Shown piece after piece: positions 43,747 through 55,735 of a DNA stretch of 64,000 nt. Positions within the stretch are counted from its first letter, which is position 1. Every line of letters begins with the position of its first letter. A program made the translations under genes and the position numbers. Under the pieces are notes generated by a model, which did not search any database, was not told the origin of the DNA, and saw only the letters and a list, made by a program, of their open reading frames with translations. The DNA lies in the NCBI RefSeq assembly GCF_000283155.1, contig NW_004454266.1:1144014-1208013 (forward strand), in the 5' to 3' direction. This DNA is from Ceratotherium simum simum. Its lineage: Eukaryota; Chordata; Mammalia; Perissodactyla; Rhinocerotidae.

Positions 43747-43751
43747 CTCAC

Positions 43752-43990
43752 CTTGTGTGCTTTTTCTCTTTCCAGAATTACTGTCCTGTGCTGCCTGTTG
43801 CCTAAATCTGAAAACAGTGACTTCATTTATTTTTCCAGTTTTATATTTATTTACAACAGGAAGGTCAGTCTGGTTACTCTGCCATGGCTTTATTTACTTT
43901 GAATCTTTACTGCATAGTTTCATGGTATTTGTATCTCCTTTTATATTTTTTGAAATATACTCTGTATCTTTTCTAATTTTTACTTAATTA
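43752..43990 (-). repeat. Antisense L1/HAL1-type, continuation after the LTR
   Basis: agaattactgtcctgtgctg, gtcagtctggttactctgcc continue the antisense sequence that stopped at 43138. Confidence 0.55.
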
Positions 43991-46728
43991 ATTTTTGCAT
44001 AGGTTTTTAATAGGAATGGCAAAGACTGAGATCTCTGATATTTACATATAACTTTATTTTATCACATTCTTTTCATTCTACAAAATTCCTAGTAGGAAAT
44101 ACTCTCTACACCCTCTCCATATGCCCACAACACTTACCATTTCCATGCACATAGAATTTTTATTTCCAACATGTGTGTCTTTACCTGTGAGTTTCCTCTC
44201 CCTGTTGGAACCTGCTCTGTTTGCCTGCAGGCTAGGTCCAAGGTGCTGGGAAATTAAAGCTACCTCCACCCTCCCATCAGTAGCACAACCATTAACTCAC
44301 AGTGGCTGATGGATAAATACCCATATTTCTAACCCCTTGGGCATGGTTACTCCAAGGCATATATTTTACTCTGTCTCTCAAAGTTTCTGCAGTATACGCA
44401 CTCACTATTCTAAACATTTTTGGCTTCTTTCTTTTACTTTTACTTAGGCTCAGTATATGCACTCATTATTCTAAACATTTTTGGCTTCTTTCTTTTACTT
44501 GTATCACTTCCCCACACACCTACTAATTTTTTCCTGGGATTACCTTCCTAATCAACTACCTACTCTCAACGCTTCATTTCAGAATCCGCTTCTGGGAGAA
44601 ACCAAACTTAGTTACACCTCTAAAATAATGAGTTTTTTTGAAAGATAGACTGAGAGTTCCTAATATCAATACCCCAAATTTAGATAGGTGATAGAGGATA
44701 GGTTCTAATGTAGAACTGTGGCAAGACATTGAATCAAACGAGGGCTGTGGAATAAGTCTGTCTACCTAAGAAACTAAAAACCTTAAGAGAATGGAAACCA
44801 TATTTGATCCTTGCTTTCCTGAATTCCAACCTAAGAAAGATTAGCCTGAATCAGCTGAAATATAAGATTTAAAAAACTGAATTTATGACACTCTATTTGG
44901 AACCCAAACATGTTCCCAGCTTCTCCTTAGCCATTAGTGGCATGACTAAACCCTAGAATTACAGGGTTTAAAATTAACTCTACTTTTAGTGTCCTTTTCT
45001 TCATATCTGCATCAGATTTGGAGATCTCCAATTAGAAGCCTTTTTTTTCCCTTCTCGTCTCTGAATTCTTTGAAATTCATTGCCTCTACCACATTAATTC
45101 ATTATAATACAGATTCTGTAAAAAATATCTATTGAAGGAGTTTAACTAGGCAACTAGTAATGAAGTGGGATGAGTTCTGAGTTAAGAACTGGGAAAATTG
45201 AACTGAGCAGCAGAGATGTTTGTCTTATCCTTTACTTTCTCCTCTCTGGGACCTTATTTTTAAGAAGCAAGAATTAGGAAGTAGGGCAAATCATGAAATC
45301 CAGGTTGAACACATGATTGTTGGGTGATCAGTATAAAGAAATATGGTGGCTCAGGAAGACTAGTCTTATAGTGACTGACTTTTATATAGACTTGCATTCA
45401 GAAGTGAGTTCATATTCCCAAAGTAGCTCGTTGGTATTAGTATATTACATAAGAGTTCTAGTAGAAAAAGATAATGGAGCAGAAAACTATAAAGTAAAAT
45501 GTCATAAAGTAGATTGTGCCCCAGAAGTAACCAATATATGTACAGTAAAATTTAACTTCAAAGCTTGGACAAATTAGAAATACACGATATTATTGTCTAT
45601 AGTTAATTTTATCTTTCTTTTGACCCCTCAGCAGAAATACTAATTAAATAAATGTCAAATCTAGTTTAATCTTAGTCCAAATTGATCATTCAAACAGTCA
45701 TTTCAGTAAATATTTAGTCTTACCTTTGGATAAAATTATTTAGTCTCTCAGAGAGCCTCCTGTTTCCCTTCTTAAGATGGGGGAGTATATAAAGGAGGAA
45801 AAGTCATGTATACTTCTGGGTGAGGGAGAAAGTCTCATTTTGGAAGTAGTGTCTTTCTTCTTTGACTTTAAAATAATGCTGTTTGAAAACCTGGTTGCTA
45901 CTTGATCTGCTGATATTGGCAAATGATGCTACTGGAATAATTCATTTGTTTGCCGCATTTGGCTTGATCAGACCACAGTGGTGCTTATTGGGTGACTAAG
46001 CCTCACTTTTGCATCTCCTGGCTGCAGAACTCTGTGTCTCTCATATCTCTATCCAGCCTACTTTCTCAGTGGTCCAATTCCACACACTGCTGTGAGGTCG
46101 CAATTGTCCATCTCCAAATTTTCCTTCCCATGGCAGACATCATTGTGGGTCCAACAGAGAAGCAGTTTCCCTTGGGGTTTGAGGGCAGCTTAGGGGACTA
46201 AACCTTAGAGACTCCTGGACCTACCCACACAACGCAGCCTAATTTACATTGATGTGCCTCTTCCTCTGACTGGATATGCCAAGTTTTGCTTTCAAGATGA
46301 CTCCCAAATCATCAGACACTTACTATCTGAGATTATCCCAGAAAGGGGATATCAGAAAAATGCATATGATCTCTGTGATCTCTTTACTCTATCCACTTCC
46401 CTTCTTCAGTTCGTAATGTCCTGGACTAGAAGATGTGGAGGGCATTTCTTTAACTTTCCCTGTTACATTTCCTCCTTCCCAGATTCAGCTAAACCTTAAT
46501 GGTAGACAATGATCTATGTGTACATAAGAGACAGAACCTCATGAATTGAATACTTCCAGCTTGATAGTTGATTTTCCAAAGGAGAGATCAAAGAATACTC
46601 ATGTCAATAAACTGATTTATAAAGCTTTTATTCTGCTTCATGACTCAATTTTTTATTTTTTCTATTATAAATTCTTATCACCACTACAATCATATGGATG
46701 TATACAATAGAGTGAGAATGAGAATAAC
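43991..46728. other. Unassigned interval with a 50-base tandem duplication at 44390-44500
   Basis: About 2.7 kb with no supported gene. The sequence starting cagtatacgcactcactatt at 44390 recurs at 44451 with a few changes, a direct duplication with a period of 61. Short frames (45317-45577, 46254-46499) lack domains. Confidence 0.45.
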
Positions 46729-46790
46729 CCCAATTTATTTAGTTCTTACTATATGTCAAGTTCTATTTCTAAGTGTGCTATGTTTGTCAG
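46729..46790 (+). repeat. MIR fragment
   Basis: tttatttagttcttactata followed by tgtcaagttctatttctaag, the usual MIR 5' core words. Confidence 0.6.
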
Positions 46791-46924
46791 TGTATCCACG
46801 AATGTGTATGTGTCTGTATTTCTATATGTATTGGGAGGGAAAGGGAAGTAGAAGTATAAATTGTTATTTTCTCTTAATTTAAAAGAATGAAAGAATAGTT
46901 TCAATTACTAAAACCATGAAGAAA

Positions 46925-48013
46925 TCAGGTAAAGTTTCCATAATGACAATGGTTATTTTCCAAGATAAATATACAGAGAAAGATGTTGCTGATTTCCTCA
47001 ACATTACATATGGAAGGAATTCCAATTACTAAAAAAGTTTCTTGTGTATCATATTGGACAACCATCAACAACAGGACAAAAATGTTTTTTTTCCTGGTGA
47101 ATTCACTACCCAACAGTAATTTTCTTAAAGCTCCCTTCATGGCCTCATTCTTCAAGCTGTAGCTAATGAGGTTGAGTTTTGGGGGTATTACTATATAAAA
47201 AGTAGATACTATAAGGTCAAAAGCAATTGGTATATCTGAAGTTGGTTTTAGAAACTCAAAAATGGTGGGGAGAGAGAAAATTACAGAAAAAAAAGGTGGG
47301 GCAGGCATGTAGAGAAGGCTTTGGAGCGGCCCTCGGCAGAGGGTATTCTTAGAACTGCGGAAAAGATGTGGATATAGGAGAGGACAATGGAGATGAAGCA
47401 GACGAATGCCATCACAGACATGAAAGCAGCCCCGCCAATCACTCCAAGGTAATCATTGAAGTAGGAGAGCTTCAGCAACTGAGGGATATCACAAAAGAAT
47501 AGGTGGATTATTTTGGCCCTATAGAATGTGATAATGTGGCAGCAGTGTACAAGATTCCAGAGATTCCTTCACTTAGCCATACAGCTATCACAGCACATTT
47601 ACAGGTTCTGGGATTCATGATGACCTTGTGGTGCAGTGGAAGGCAAATGGCTGCATAGAGGTCATGAGACATCACTGTGAGAATGGTCACCTCAGCCCAG
47701 GCCAAAACGTGAAGAAGAAAACCTAAAGCATGCACTGATCATGGAAAATAGAGCCATTGCCCAACAGTGAATTGTCAATGGACTGTTGCAGAAATGAAAG
47801 AGAGGTCCAGAAGGGAAAGGTGTTTCAAGAAGTAATGCTTTGGGGATTGGACATGTTAGTCCAGCATCGTGATAGTAATAATGACGAGATTACCTTCAAA
47901 GGCCAACTGGTATATCACTAAGAAAAGCAAAGCATGTAAGGTCTGCAGCTAACAGTGTCAGAAAACCCCATGAGGAGGAATTCACTCATTGTGGTTATGT
48001 TTGCCATAACCAT
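46925..48013 (-). pseudogene. OR14J1-like (pseudogene): Olfactory receptor pseudogene, OR14J1-like
   Basis: Antisense remnant of an intron-less odorant receptor. From an ATG at 48013 (or 48007) the reading is MVMANIT then MSEFLLMGFSD, close to OR14J1. A frameshift near 47948 shifts to LHALLFLVIYQLAFEGN. In that frame stops occur at 47856-47858, 47775-47777 and 47739-47741. Further on, AEVTILTVMSHDLYAAIC shows the DRY motif changed to DLY, then NPRTCKCAVIAVWLS. Another frameshift near 47520 leads to FFCDIPQLLKLSYFNDYLG and SYIHIFSAVLRIPSAEGR, and one near 47305 leads to VIPPKLNLISYSLKNEA in place of the NPxxY-like end. The true C-terminus should be near 47050; the open frame runs on to 46925. 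A splice acceptor-like tattttccag lies just upstream (48040 region). Not functional. It converges with the OR5V1-like genes, as OR14J1 and OR5V1 do in human. Confidence 0.93.
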
Positions 48014-48109
48014 TTTGAAGATACAAATTGTATTGGCAGCTGGAAAATAAAGAGGATATGAGAAACACAGTAGAGAGATATTAAAATAATAAATAAATTC
48101 ATTTATTCA

Positions 48110-48270
48110 TCATTGCTTCTTTCAACAATTAATTTTTAAATACCTTGCATTTATCAGCTGTGCCCTGGATTTGGGGATCCAAAGGTGAAGATATATATTT
48201 CTTCTATTTATGGAGCTTATAGTCAACACTAGTAAACCAGCAGTTATAGCTGAATGCAAATGTAGTCAGA
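48110..48270 (+). repeat. Ancient MIR/L2-like fragment
   Basis: gccctggatttggggatcca, aaggtgaagatatatatttc, tggagcttatagtcaacact are words of a widespread ancient SINE/LINE 3' end. Confidence 0.6.
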
Positions 48271-48820
48271 GTCACTGGTCTTGTCACAGAAAATTGGATG
48301 CTTTTGCACCATCAAAAAACACTACTCTATTTCCACAGTTGAGACTCACTGCTTTGTTTTAAGTTAACAACAGAAAAGCAGTAATCAGTTCTTGATTAGA
48401 GGTTTCTGACAATTGGATAGTTTTCATTTGTGTATAGTATAATGCTCTATTGTAGCAGATAGAATGGCCCTTTAGAGAAAATATGGTATTGGGAATTTAA
48501 ATATGGGCTAGCTGTTTGGATGGGGAGATACCTAGTGTTCTTTCCTGGCAAGCAATTCTATTATAGGGTGAGCCCTGTAATTGTGGAGCCAAGGGCCAAG
48601 GGCCAAATTATGTAGTGTTATTGCCCTTCCAATTCACATTTTATTTAATGAACGTCTCATTGAAATCAAGAGAAAAAAAAAAAAGCAATATTTATATTTC
48701 ACTCTCACATTTAGTGTTTAATCTCATTGTATGAAGCTTCTGATATCTAACAGCTTTCTCTTTGAATCTTCATTTTATTTAACTTCTCTTCATATTGTCT
48801 TCAGTTACAGTCGTTAAATA
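48271..48820. other. Unassigned
   Basis: No gene. A short triplication of the word gggccaa occurs at 48593-48606. Confidence 0.4.
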
Positions 48821-48990
48821 CTCATTGACCATTTACTACTTGCAAAGGCATTTGCAAAGAAGAGGAAGACACAGTGATTGCTCTAAGGAGGTTGTAATTA
48901 TGGAAGGAAAACATCCAACTACCCAATATACAACTTCAGAAAGAGAAACTGAAGAAGTATAAAGTGATCTACATTTCAGAGAAGAGATAA
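48821..48990 (+). repeat. Ancient MIR/L2-like fragment
   Basis: ttgaccatttactacttgca, aagaggaagacacagtgatt and aaggaggttgtaattatgga follow the same consensus as the 48110 copy. Confidence 0.55.
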
Positions 48991-49885
48991 ATCAAGTTTT
49001 AGTTCATTGTCCAGTATTTTTGGCTTTGTGGGGTGGAAATAACTAAGAGTTCTCCCCTCATTAAGATACACATCAGTATATGAGAGCCGATGAGTCACTT
49101 AGTAGCGAGTCTCTCATCTTCCTGCATTTTTCCCTCCATCTGTGAGTTCTAGGCAGCAACTGGAAAAACTGCTGTATGAGACAGTCTCTTTGGGCATTAT
49201 GCTAAACCATGTGAAATTTCAACAGTTATTTTTTTTGTATCTCATTAATGCATGTTCTTAGAAACGATATCTGGGAGAATCCCAAATCTTTAGATCAACA
49301 CCCCCTCATCAGTCTGAGAGGCTTTTGTTAGTAAATTCAATAGCCTCTCTCATTCACGTTATTTTTCTGCTCTCTAACGTCAATCTCTCCTGTTGACAGT
49401 TCAGACATACTCTGCCTCCCTCATGTCTCTTCCATGAAGAATGAACTTGGCATTTGGGCACCTCCTTTCTACATCCTACTGTCTGGCAGGAGTCAGTAGT
49501 TTTAGATTTATAACAAAAATTTATATTAAATTTAAAATTTTAAACTTTGTGTTGGCCACCAAATTTGAAAGCCTTTTTCTCTTACTCTGTGAATGTGAAT
49601 CACAAGACTAATCTCTCTAGAATAGCCCCGACTTTACCCATTTCTGTCAGAACCTCACACTGCATAATAGAAAGCAGGAAGAATTAAGAGTAAGGATATG
49701 CTTCCACATAATTTCTCTCTTTCCATGTCTTGTTGTTTTGTTCCCTTTTTCCTTGAACTGATAAAGTGATAAACCACATTATTGTCCTTGCTTAATTTTG
49801 ATTTTGGAACATTAAATATTTTAATCTACCAAATTTATACAAGTAATTATCAACAAACTGAGAAGTCAAAAAACTGAATAATTTT
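48991..49885. other. Unassigned
   Basis: No gene or named repeat recognised. Confidence 0.35.
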
Positions 49886-49889
49886 GAGC

Positions 49890-50100
49890 ATTTATTTTCA
49901 CGCAACAGACACAATGCTAGAGTCTGTCATAAAATATATCTCATTTAACCCACACAGCTATTTTCATCTTCTATAAGCTCAGCATTGTAATCTCTAGTTT
50001 TATAAGAAAAAAATAAGGCTCAGAATACTTAAGGAACAAAATTGAGTTTGAGTACCAAACCCTGTTCTTTGCAATTCATACCACTGCATTATACCTAAAA
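49890..50100 (+). repeat. MIR, diverged
   Basis: tctcatttaacccacacagc, ctctagttttataagaaaaa, gctcagaatacttaaggaac preserve MIR order. Confidence 0.55.
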
Positions 50101-50384
50101 TCTGTAAGTATTAATGAACGACATAAAGGAACACTGGGAAAAAGCCAAAATTACACTGAACGTTTATCTGTCCAAGGCTTTGTCTTTTACAGTGATATCA
50201 GAGATTATCTGAAGAATCATGTTACAGTACAATTACTTTACTGAAGATTTATATAAACACATAAAATATTTACCTTTCTCATTTTACTGGTTTCCTTAAC
50301 TTGTTTGTTATTGTAATACATTTATACACATATACATGAATATTAAATATATAGTCTTTATTAATCTTCTCATTTTCAGGGAAG

Positions 50385-50645
50385 TAAACATCCTTTCTTG
50401 TTAGAGTTAACAGTCTTGCTTTTCAAATTCAATTTGAAGACCATAAAGTTCTTTCAGAGTTTCCATAAACCATTTTCTTCTTTCCTCATCCAAGACTGGA
50501 AAACTTGCCATAGCTGTTTTTGGTGTGTGGGTAGTTATCAGAGCTGATCACCAAATTCTGATCTTTCTCATCTATAATAAGACAGATCTTTTTAAACATG
50601 TTGGTTCCCTTGAGAACCCAGTGTTTTTTGTTGTTGTTTTTGGTT
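50385..50645 (-). pseudogene. Candidate antisense coding-like fragment, parent gene unknown
   Basis: On the - strand a frame begins HWVLKGTNMFKKICLIIDEK and continues DQNLVISSDNYPHTKNSYG; a one-base shift near 50510 then continues MASFPVLDEERRKWFMETLK and ELYGLQIEFEKQDC before a stop near 50414. Both parts are charged, ordinary protein-like sequence, joined by one frameshift, and followed on the - strand by AT-rich, 3'UTR-like DNA with aataaa near 50355. It could be the end of a processed pseudogene or a relic exon. I do not recognise the family, and a chance match is possible. Confidence 0.4.
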
Positions 50646-50817
50646 TTTGTTTTTTGGGAGTCTTTTTGTAATAGAAACCTGAACTGAATGATAAAAAATA
50701 TTTCATTTTCTCCACCTCTCTGTCACCTGGGACTTGGAGCCTTTGAAATTTTCACACAGAGCGGGAGTGGCTTGGTAAACCGTGGGATTTTGTTGTCCCC
50801 CGTTCAAGTTCCTTCTT

Positions 50818-50966
50818 AAAACACAGGTACCTAAACCCTACACTCAGTAATTCTGATTCAGAAGCTCTGAGGTGACTCCCATGAATGTGAATGCCTGACA
50901 AAGTCCCAGGTGCTGCTGCTGTTGCTGCCACTGCTGGTCTAAGTGCCACACGTGGAGAACCACTGA
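50818..50966 (+). mobile_element. MER5-type hAT transposon remnant
   Basis: cagtaattctgattcagaag, gaatgcctgacaaagtccca, ggtgctgctgctgttgctgc and the 3' inverted repeat end gtggagaaccactg are diagnostic of MER5-like (hAT-Charlie) elements. The antisense frame 50752-50949 is an artefact of it. Confidence 0.82.
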
Positions 50967-51500
50967 GCTGGCTAAATCAGGTCTTTCAGAAAGGCAACCA
51001 GGATTTTAAACATTAAAAAAATAAAGAAATTATCTTTAACATCAGACCTCCTAGAAAACTAAAAGTCAGCGTTTATAGTTATTTTTATGTTAGAAATTGA
51101 GGTCTATGTATTGAATCTCAGATTTCGAACAGCTGTTTTGGTCATCTATGATGGCCTCTAGCAATCATAAAACCATCTACTAAAAGATTCTGAAGCAAAT
51201 CTAGCAACAGTACCTGAGAATCTCATAAAGAGGCCCAGTCCATTAAAATTTATTTAAATCTTTGCAACAATTTTTAAGTACTTAGAAGTAAAGGTAAGCC
51301 CACAAAATTGTTTGGAATTTCTGAGTTCTCTAACCATCTTTTATACACGTTATTAATATTTTTCAGTAATAATCTTACAACTACAAATTTATTAAATTTA
51401 TATTGCAATGATTTCTCTGAAGTTATGTGGAAACATATTTACTATATTTGAAAGACTACATGACATTCTGTTCAAATTACATTTCATGATTTGCAGAAAA
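50967..51500. other. Unassigned
   Basis: No gene or repeat recognised. Confidence 0.35.
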
Positions 51501-51502
51501 TT

Positions 51503-51562
51503 ATTGTTCATTTATTCAACAAATATTTATTGAGCGTCTATTGTGAACCATGCGCTTTTCCA
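51503..51562 (+). repeat. MIR fragment
   Basis: attcaacaaatatttattga followed by gcgtctattgtgaaccatgc. Confidence 0.65.
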
Positions 51563-51564
51563 GT

Positions 51565-51920
51565 TTGTTGTTATTATAAATAGCATTGGTCAGTGGTTTC
51601 TATAGTGTATTTATTATCACATTATTCTAAATAGGTGCAAAAACTCAATATTTTTCTTAATTATGAGTAATGTAACAACAAAGCGTTAGCATGATTATGC
51701 CAATAAATATTGCGTTTTTGCAGTTGATTTTTTTCCTTAAAATAAAATTAAAGGAGATGAAATTATTGAGTTTAAGGTTATAAAAAGGATTGTATGAGTT
51801 TCAAATATTGCCAAATTTCTTTCTAAGATTATTGTGAAATGTTATATTGTTCCCAGTATTGTTTGCCCATGGTGTTGCCAACACGAGGAATATATCACTT
51901 GTCATTTTTTGTGCTAAATA
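51565..51920 (-). repeat. Antisense old L1 3' region
   Basis: tgttgttattataaatagca, taaaggagatgaaattattg, tttcaaatattgccaaattt and atggtgttgccaacacgagg follow the complement of an ancient L1 (L1ME-like) ORF2 end. Confidence 0.65.
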
Positions 51921-51939
51921 ATAGAAGGAATATTGTATC

Positions 51940-52128
51940 ATATGTAAGCATGTAGCCACTAGAGTCATATTGCCCAAGTTTGAACTCTAGTTCTGCCATT
52001 TACTCTCTCTCAGGTAACTTTGAATAGTTACTTTATCTTTTTGTACCTTTGATTTCTCATCTGAAAAATGAGTGTATTGACTAAACAATTTCTATAAAGT
52101 GCTCAGCAGAATGTGTCAAAAATAATTA
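51940..52128 (+). repeat. MIR
   Basis: gccactagagtcatattgcc, ctagttctgccatttactct, ttacttgtacctttgattt-like words and ctgaaaaatgagtgtattga in MIR order. Confidence 0.85.
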
Positions 52129-52169
52129 AGTAGTTAATGATGTTGTGTTATGATCATTGATATTTTATT

Positions 52170-53115
52170 CAAAACTTTGTCACACAAAATATTCCAGAAA
52201 ATAGAAGAGAGAAAACACTTCCTAATTTGTTTTATGAGCCCAGTATAAACTTGAAAACAAAGTTAGACAAATATGTTACACACATACAAAAGAGACTAAC
52301 TTTGACTATCCCAATAGATACAGAAAAAAACATTTTATACAATTCAATATTCACTCATGATAAAACCACTGAATTACTGAGTACATTCAGATGAAAAGAA
52401 CTTTTGATCTGATGAAAAGGATTTACATAAATGTCACAGTATATATCATACTTAATGATGAAATATTTAATATTTCCCCTGTGAGTTAAAAAACAAGACA
52501 ATAATGACCACTATCAATACTTCTACCGAACAAGTCAATACAGCCAGAAAAAAGACAGAGAAGATATAAAATTTGGAAATAGAAGACATGATTGTCTTCA
52601 TAAAAATTTGAAAAGAAAATACACTTTAACTATTAGAATTAATTAGTATTTCTAACAAATTAGGTAGTAAAATTATAAAAACCACAAAACTTTCAATAGC
52701 TTCAAAAAGCCACTAACATTTAGGAATAAATCTAATTAAATATTTGCAAAGCCTCTATGTTGAAAACTACAAAACATTGCTGATAAAAATTAAAGTAGCC
52801 AAATAAATTGGAAGTTACAGTATGTTTATGAACTGGAAGTTTCAATGCTGTTAAGATGTCAGTTTTCCCCAATTTGATCTGTAAATCCACTGATTCCCAT
52901 TAAAATTCAAGAGGGTTTTGGTTTTGTGGAAATTGACAAGATGATTCTATAACTAATATGAAAATATATAGGACCAAAAGCTATAATGACCTAAAGAAGA
53001 ACAAGAACTTCCACCATTGGATAGCAAAACTTATTACAAAACTATGATAATTAAATAAAACATTGGTACAGAATAAAGTATCCAGAATCAGACATATCCA
53101 TCCAGAATGAACCAT
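52170..53115 (+). repeat. L1 ORF2 fragment
   Basis: ccagaaaatagaagagagaa, caattcaatattcactcatg, gcctctatgttgaaaactac, gtcagttttccccaatttga and gaacttccaccattggatag trace ORF2 from the reverse transcriptase to its C-terminal third, with indels. Confidence 0.82.
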
Positions 53116-53124
53116 ACTTCTTAA

Positions 53125-53496
53125 TATTCATGTGCAATGACTCTAGGCTTTGCCATGTGACAATTCTGGCCAAAGTGACAGATGCAAGTAGAGACTTGAA
53201 AAGTGCTTGCACATCTGGCTTGTTTTCTTGGAGCATTCATTCTTCTGATGTTCCTGAGAACCTAGCCACCATACTGTGAGAAGCCCAACCCAGCCATGCA
53301 GAATGACCATATGGAGGAGAACTGAGTATCAGCCAACAGCTTCAGCTGAACTCCTAGCCAAAAGCTAACACTAGCTTGTTTGGAGCAGAGACAAGCTGTC
53401 TCTACCTAGCTCTGCTAAAATAAATGAATTCAATAGTTGTTATTTTAAGTCACTAAGTTTTTGGATGGCTCATTATGCAACGATAGACTAGTGAAC
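53125..53496 (+). mobile_element. MLT1-type (MaLR) LTR
   Basis: ttctggccaaagtgacagat, gaagcccaacccagccatgc, gaactcctagccaaaagcta, ttgttattttaagtcactaa and gcaacgatagactagtgaac follow the MLT1 3' half. No clear duplication was found. Confidence 0.75.
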
Positions 53497-53499
53497 AGC

Positions 53500-55140
53500 T
53501 GTCTACCTAAAACCTAGAGCAAAACATGTAGTCAATGAGAACAAGACTGAACTGCCACCTGTTTATTACTTCTATTCAACATTGTATTGGTGGTCTAAGC
53601 CAGTGCACGTAGACAAGGAAAATAAAGAAAATCTATAGGGATTTGAATGGAAGAAAAAACTTTTTCTTAACCATAGAAGATACATTTGCCTACGTGGAAA
53701 ATCTCTAGGAACCTACAGACAAAACAATAGAAAAATAAGATAATTTAGCAAATTTCTTGGCCAAATACCAAACTGATTTCTATGCACCAGTAATGAAGAA
53801 TGAAAATGTAATTCAGAAAATATAATTATCAGTAATTACCAAAATAATAATGTCCAGATATATATCTAATAAAACACAGAAACAACATTGCAAAATTATT
53901 ATGAAACTTTAATGAGAGACACTAAAGAAGACCTAAGTAGATATGGACATTTACTTTGCTAGGGTGATGATTCTTCAGTAAGTTGACTTTTCTTTTGTTA
54001 GTATGTAGACTCAAAGCAATTCTAGTTTTTTAAGAAACTTTTTTAAAGGAATTTGATGTTCTGATTCTAAAATTTTACAGAAGTAGAAGAGTGTAAGATA
54101 ACCAAGAAACATTTGAAGGATAACTAAATAGAGGGATTTATCCCAATTGATAGCAAGTCCAATAATATAACAATTAAGACGGTGTTGTATTAGCACAGAA
54201 ATCAATAGGTAGACAAATGGAAAAGAATAGAGGAGCCAGAAGAGATCCTCACATATACAAGCATTGCACATCAGTAAATGGCACTGGGACAATTGGTTAC
54301 TCATATTAAAAAAAGAAAAATAGGTTGAAATCTCCCTGACTTCACATCCAAGAATCAGTTGCAGGTAGATCAAAGAATTACATGCTAAAGTCAAAATTTC
54401 AAAACTTTGTAAAGTACCTATAAGAAATTATCTTTATGTCCTTGGGAGTAGGAAAAGATTTCTTAATAAAAAAATAAAAATCTTTATCATAAAAGAAGAG
54501 ACTTATTTAGGTAAATTCCACAATCTAAAATTAAAACATCTAAACATAAAACAAGTGAAAAATCAAGCTATAGAATGGGAGAAGTAATTTGCCACTCCTG
54601 TAAGTGATAAATTTCAATATTCTAAAGATACAAATAATTCCTATAAATAGATGAGAAAAAGAAAATGACTCAAAATGAAAATGATCAAAAGTCCAAAAAC
54701 AAGCCATAATGGCCACTAAACGATGAAATAAACATTTTTAATAAAATAGATAAAGTAAATTAAAACTGCAATGTGGTTGTGACGAGTGGTGGCCAGAGGT
54801 GGGGGTTGGGGGCTGGGTAAATGGGTGAAGGGGGTCAAAATGTTCAAACTTCCAGTTATAAAATAAATAAATAAATATCCCATTACATGGGGATATAGTA
54901 TACAGCATGGTGACTGTAGTTAATAATTTCTGTATTGCATATTTGAAAGTAACTAAGAAATAAATCTTAAAAGTCCTCATAACATGAAAAACAGCTTTTT
55001 TGTAACTATATATGGTGACAGATATTAACTAGATTTATTGTGGTGATCATTTTGCAATATACACAAATATCGAATCATTATGCTGTACATCTGAAAGTAA
55101 TAAAATGTTATATGTCAATTATACTTCAATTTAAAAAAGC
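53500..55140 (+). repeat. L1 ORF2 3' half and 3'UTR
   Basis: Restarts earlier in ORF2 than the preceding L1, so it is a separate copy (ctattcaacattgtattggt). It runs through ttggtgtt-type and gtgttgtattagcacagaaa blocks to a 3'UTR with a G-rich tract at 54795-54820, catggtgactgtagttaata and ctgtacatctgaaagtaata near 55083. The antisense frame 54011-54394 is a shadow. Confidence 0.82.
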
Positions 55141-55735
55141 AGTGATGTGCTATCAATTTTACATCTATGAATATTGTAGAACAATGTCAAGGTAGGTAAG
55201 TATACAAAGCTGTGAGAATGCTTATACAAAATTGGTGAGAGTGTAAATTGCTGAAATTACTTTGGGTAACAATTTCACACTACATAGGGAAATTTTAGAT
55301 GTGAAAGGGAAAAACACGGCCTTTTGGAATAATTTATAGTGGGTAATTTTGGGGAACAGGGAAGGAGGAAAAGGAGCCTGGGAAGATGAATAAAGGAAAA
55401 TAAACTTTACTCATGACTTTCATCTTTAAAAATTATTGGAATCAATCATAAACTATTAATAGTTATTGTTTCAAGAATTTGGAGTGTTAATTTCAATTGC
55501 ATTGTTTTTTGTAATTTTCCTCTTCAGAGTAGAAGTAAAATAAAAATGGTTACAGAAGTAGGGAATCTGCTTATAACATTGTAGCTTTTTGGTCTTGAAT
55601 TCCCTCATGCTTCTAGAATTTCTTTTCCTTCTCTTGTTTTCTTTTCCTTTCATTTAATTTCTTTTTTTTTCTTTCTTTCCTCTTCCTTTCATATCTTTTC
55701 TTTATTTTTTCCTATGACCTTTGCTATAAAGTATT
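55141..55735. other. Unassigned, with a pyrimidine tract at 55605-55720
   Basis: Some L1-like words near 55240 (tggtgagagtgtaaattgct). The C/T-rich tract is low complexity. No gene. Confidence 0.4.

Noticed and set aside
47281..47735. Parts of the third receptor as small functional genes
   Set aside because: They are pieces of one receptor broken by frameshifts. Seven-helix topology cannot be formed from either piece.
54011..54394. 127-codon antisense frame
   Set aside because: Lies antisense to a clear L1 ORF2 fragment.
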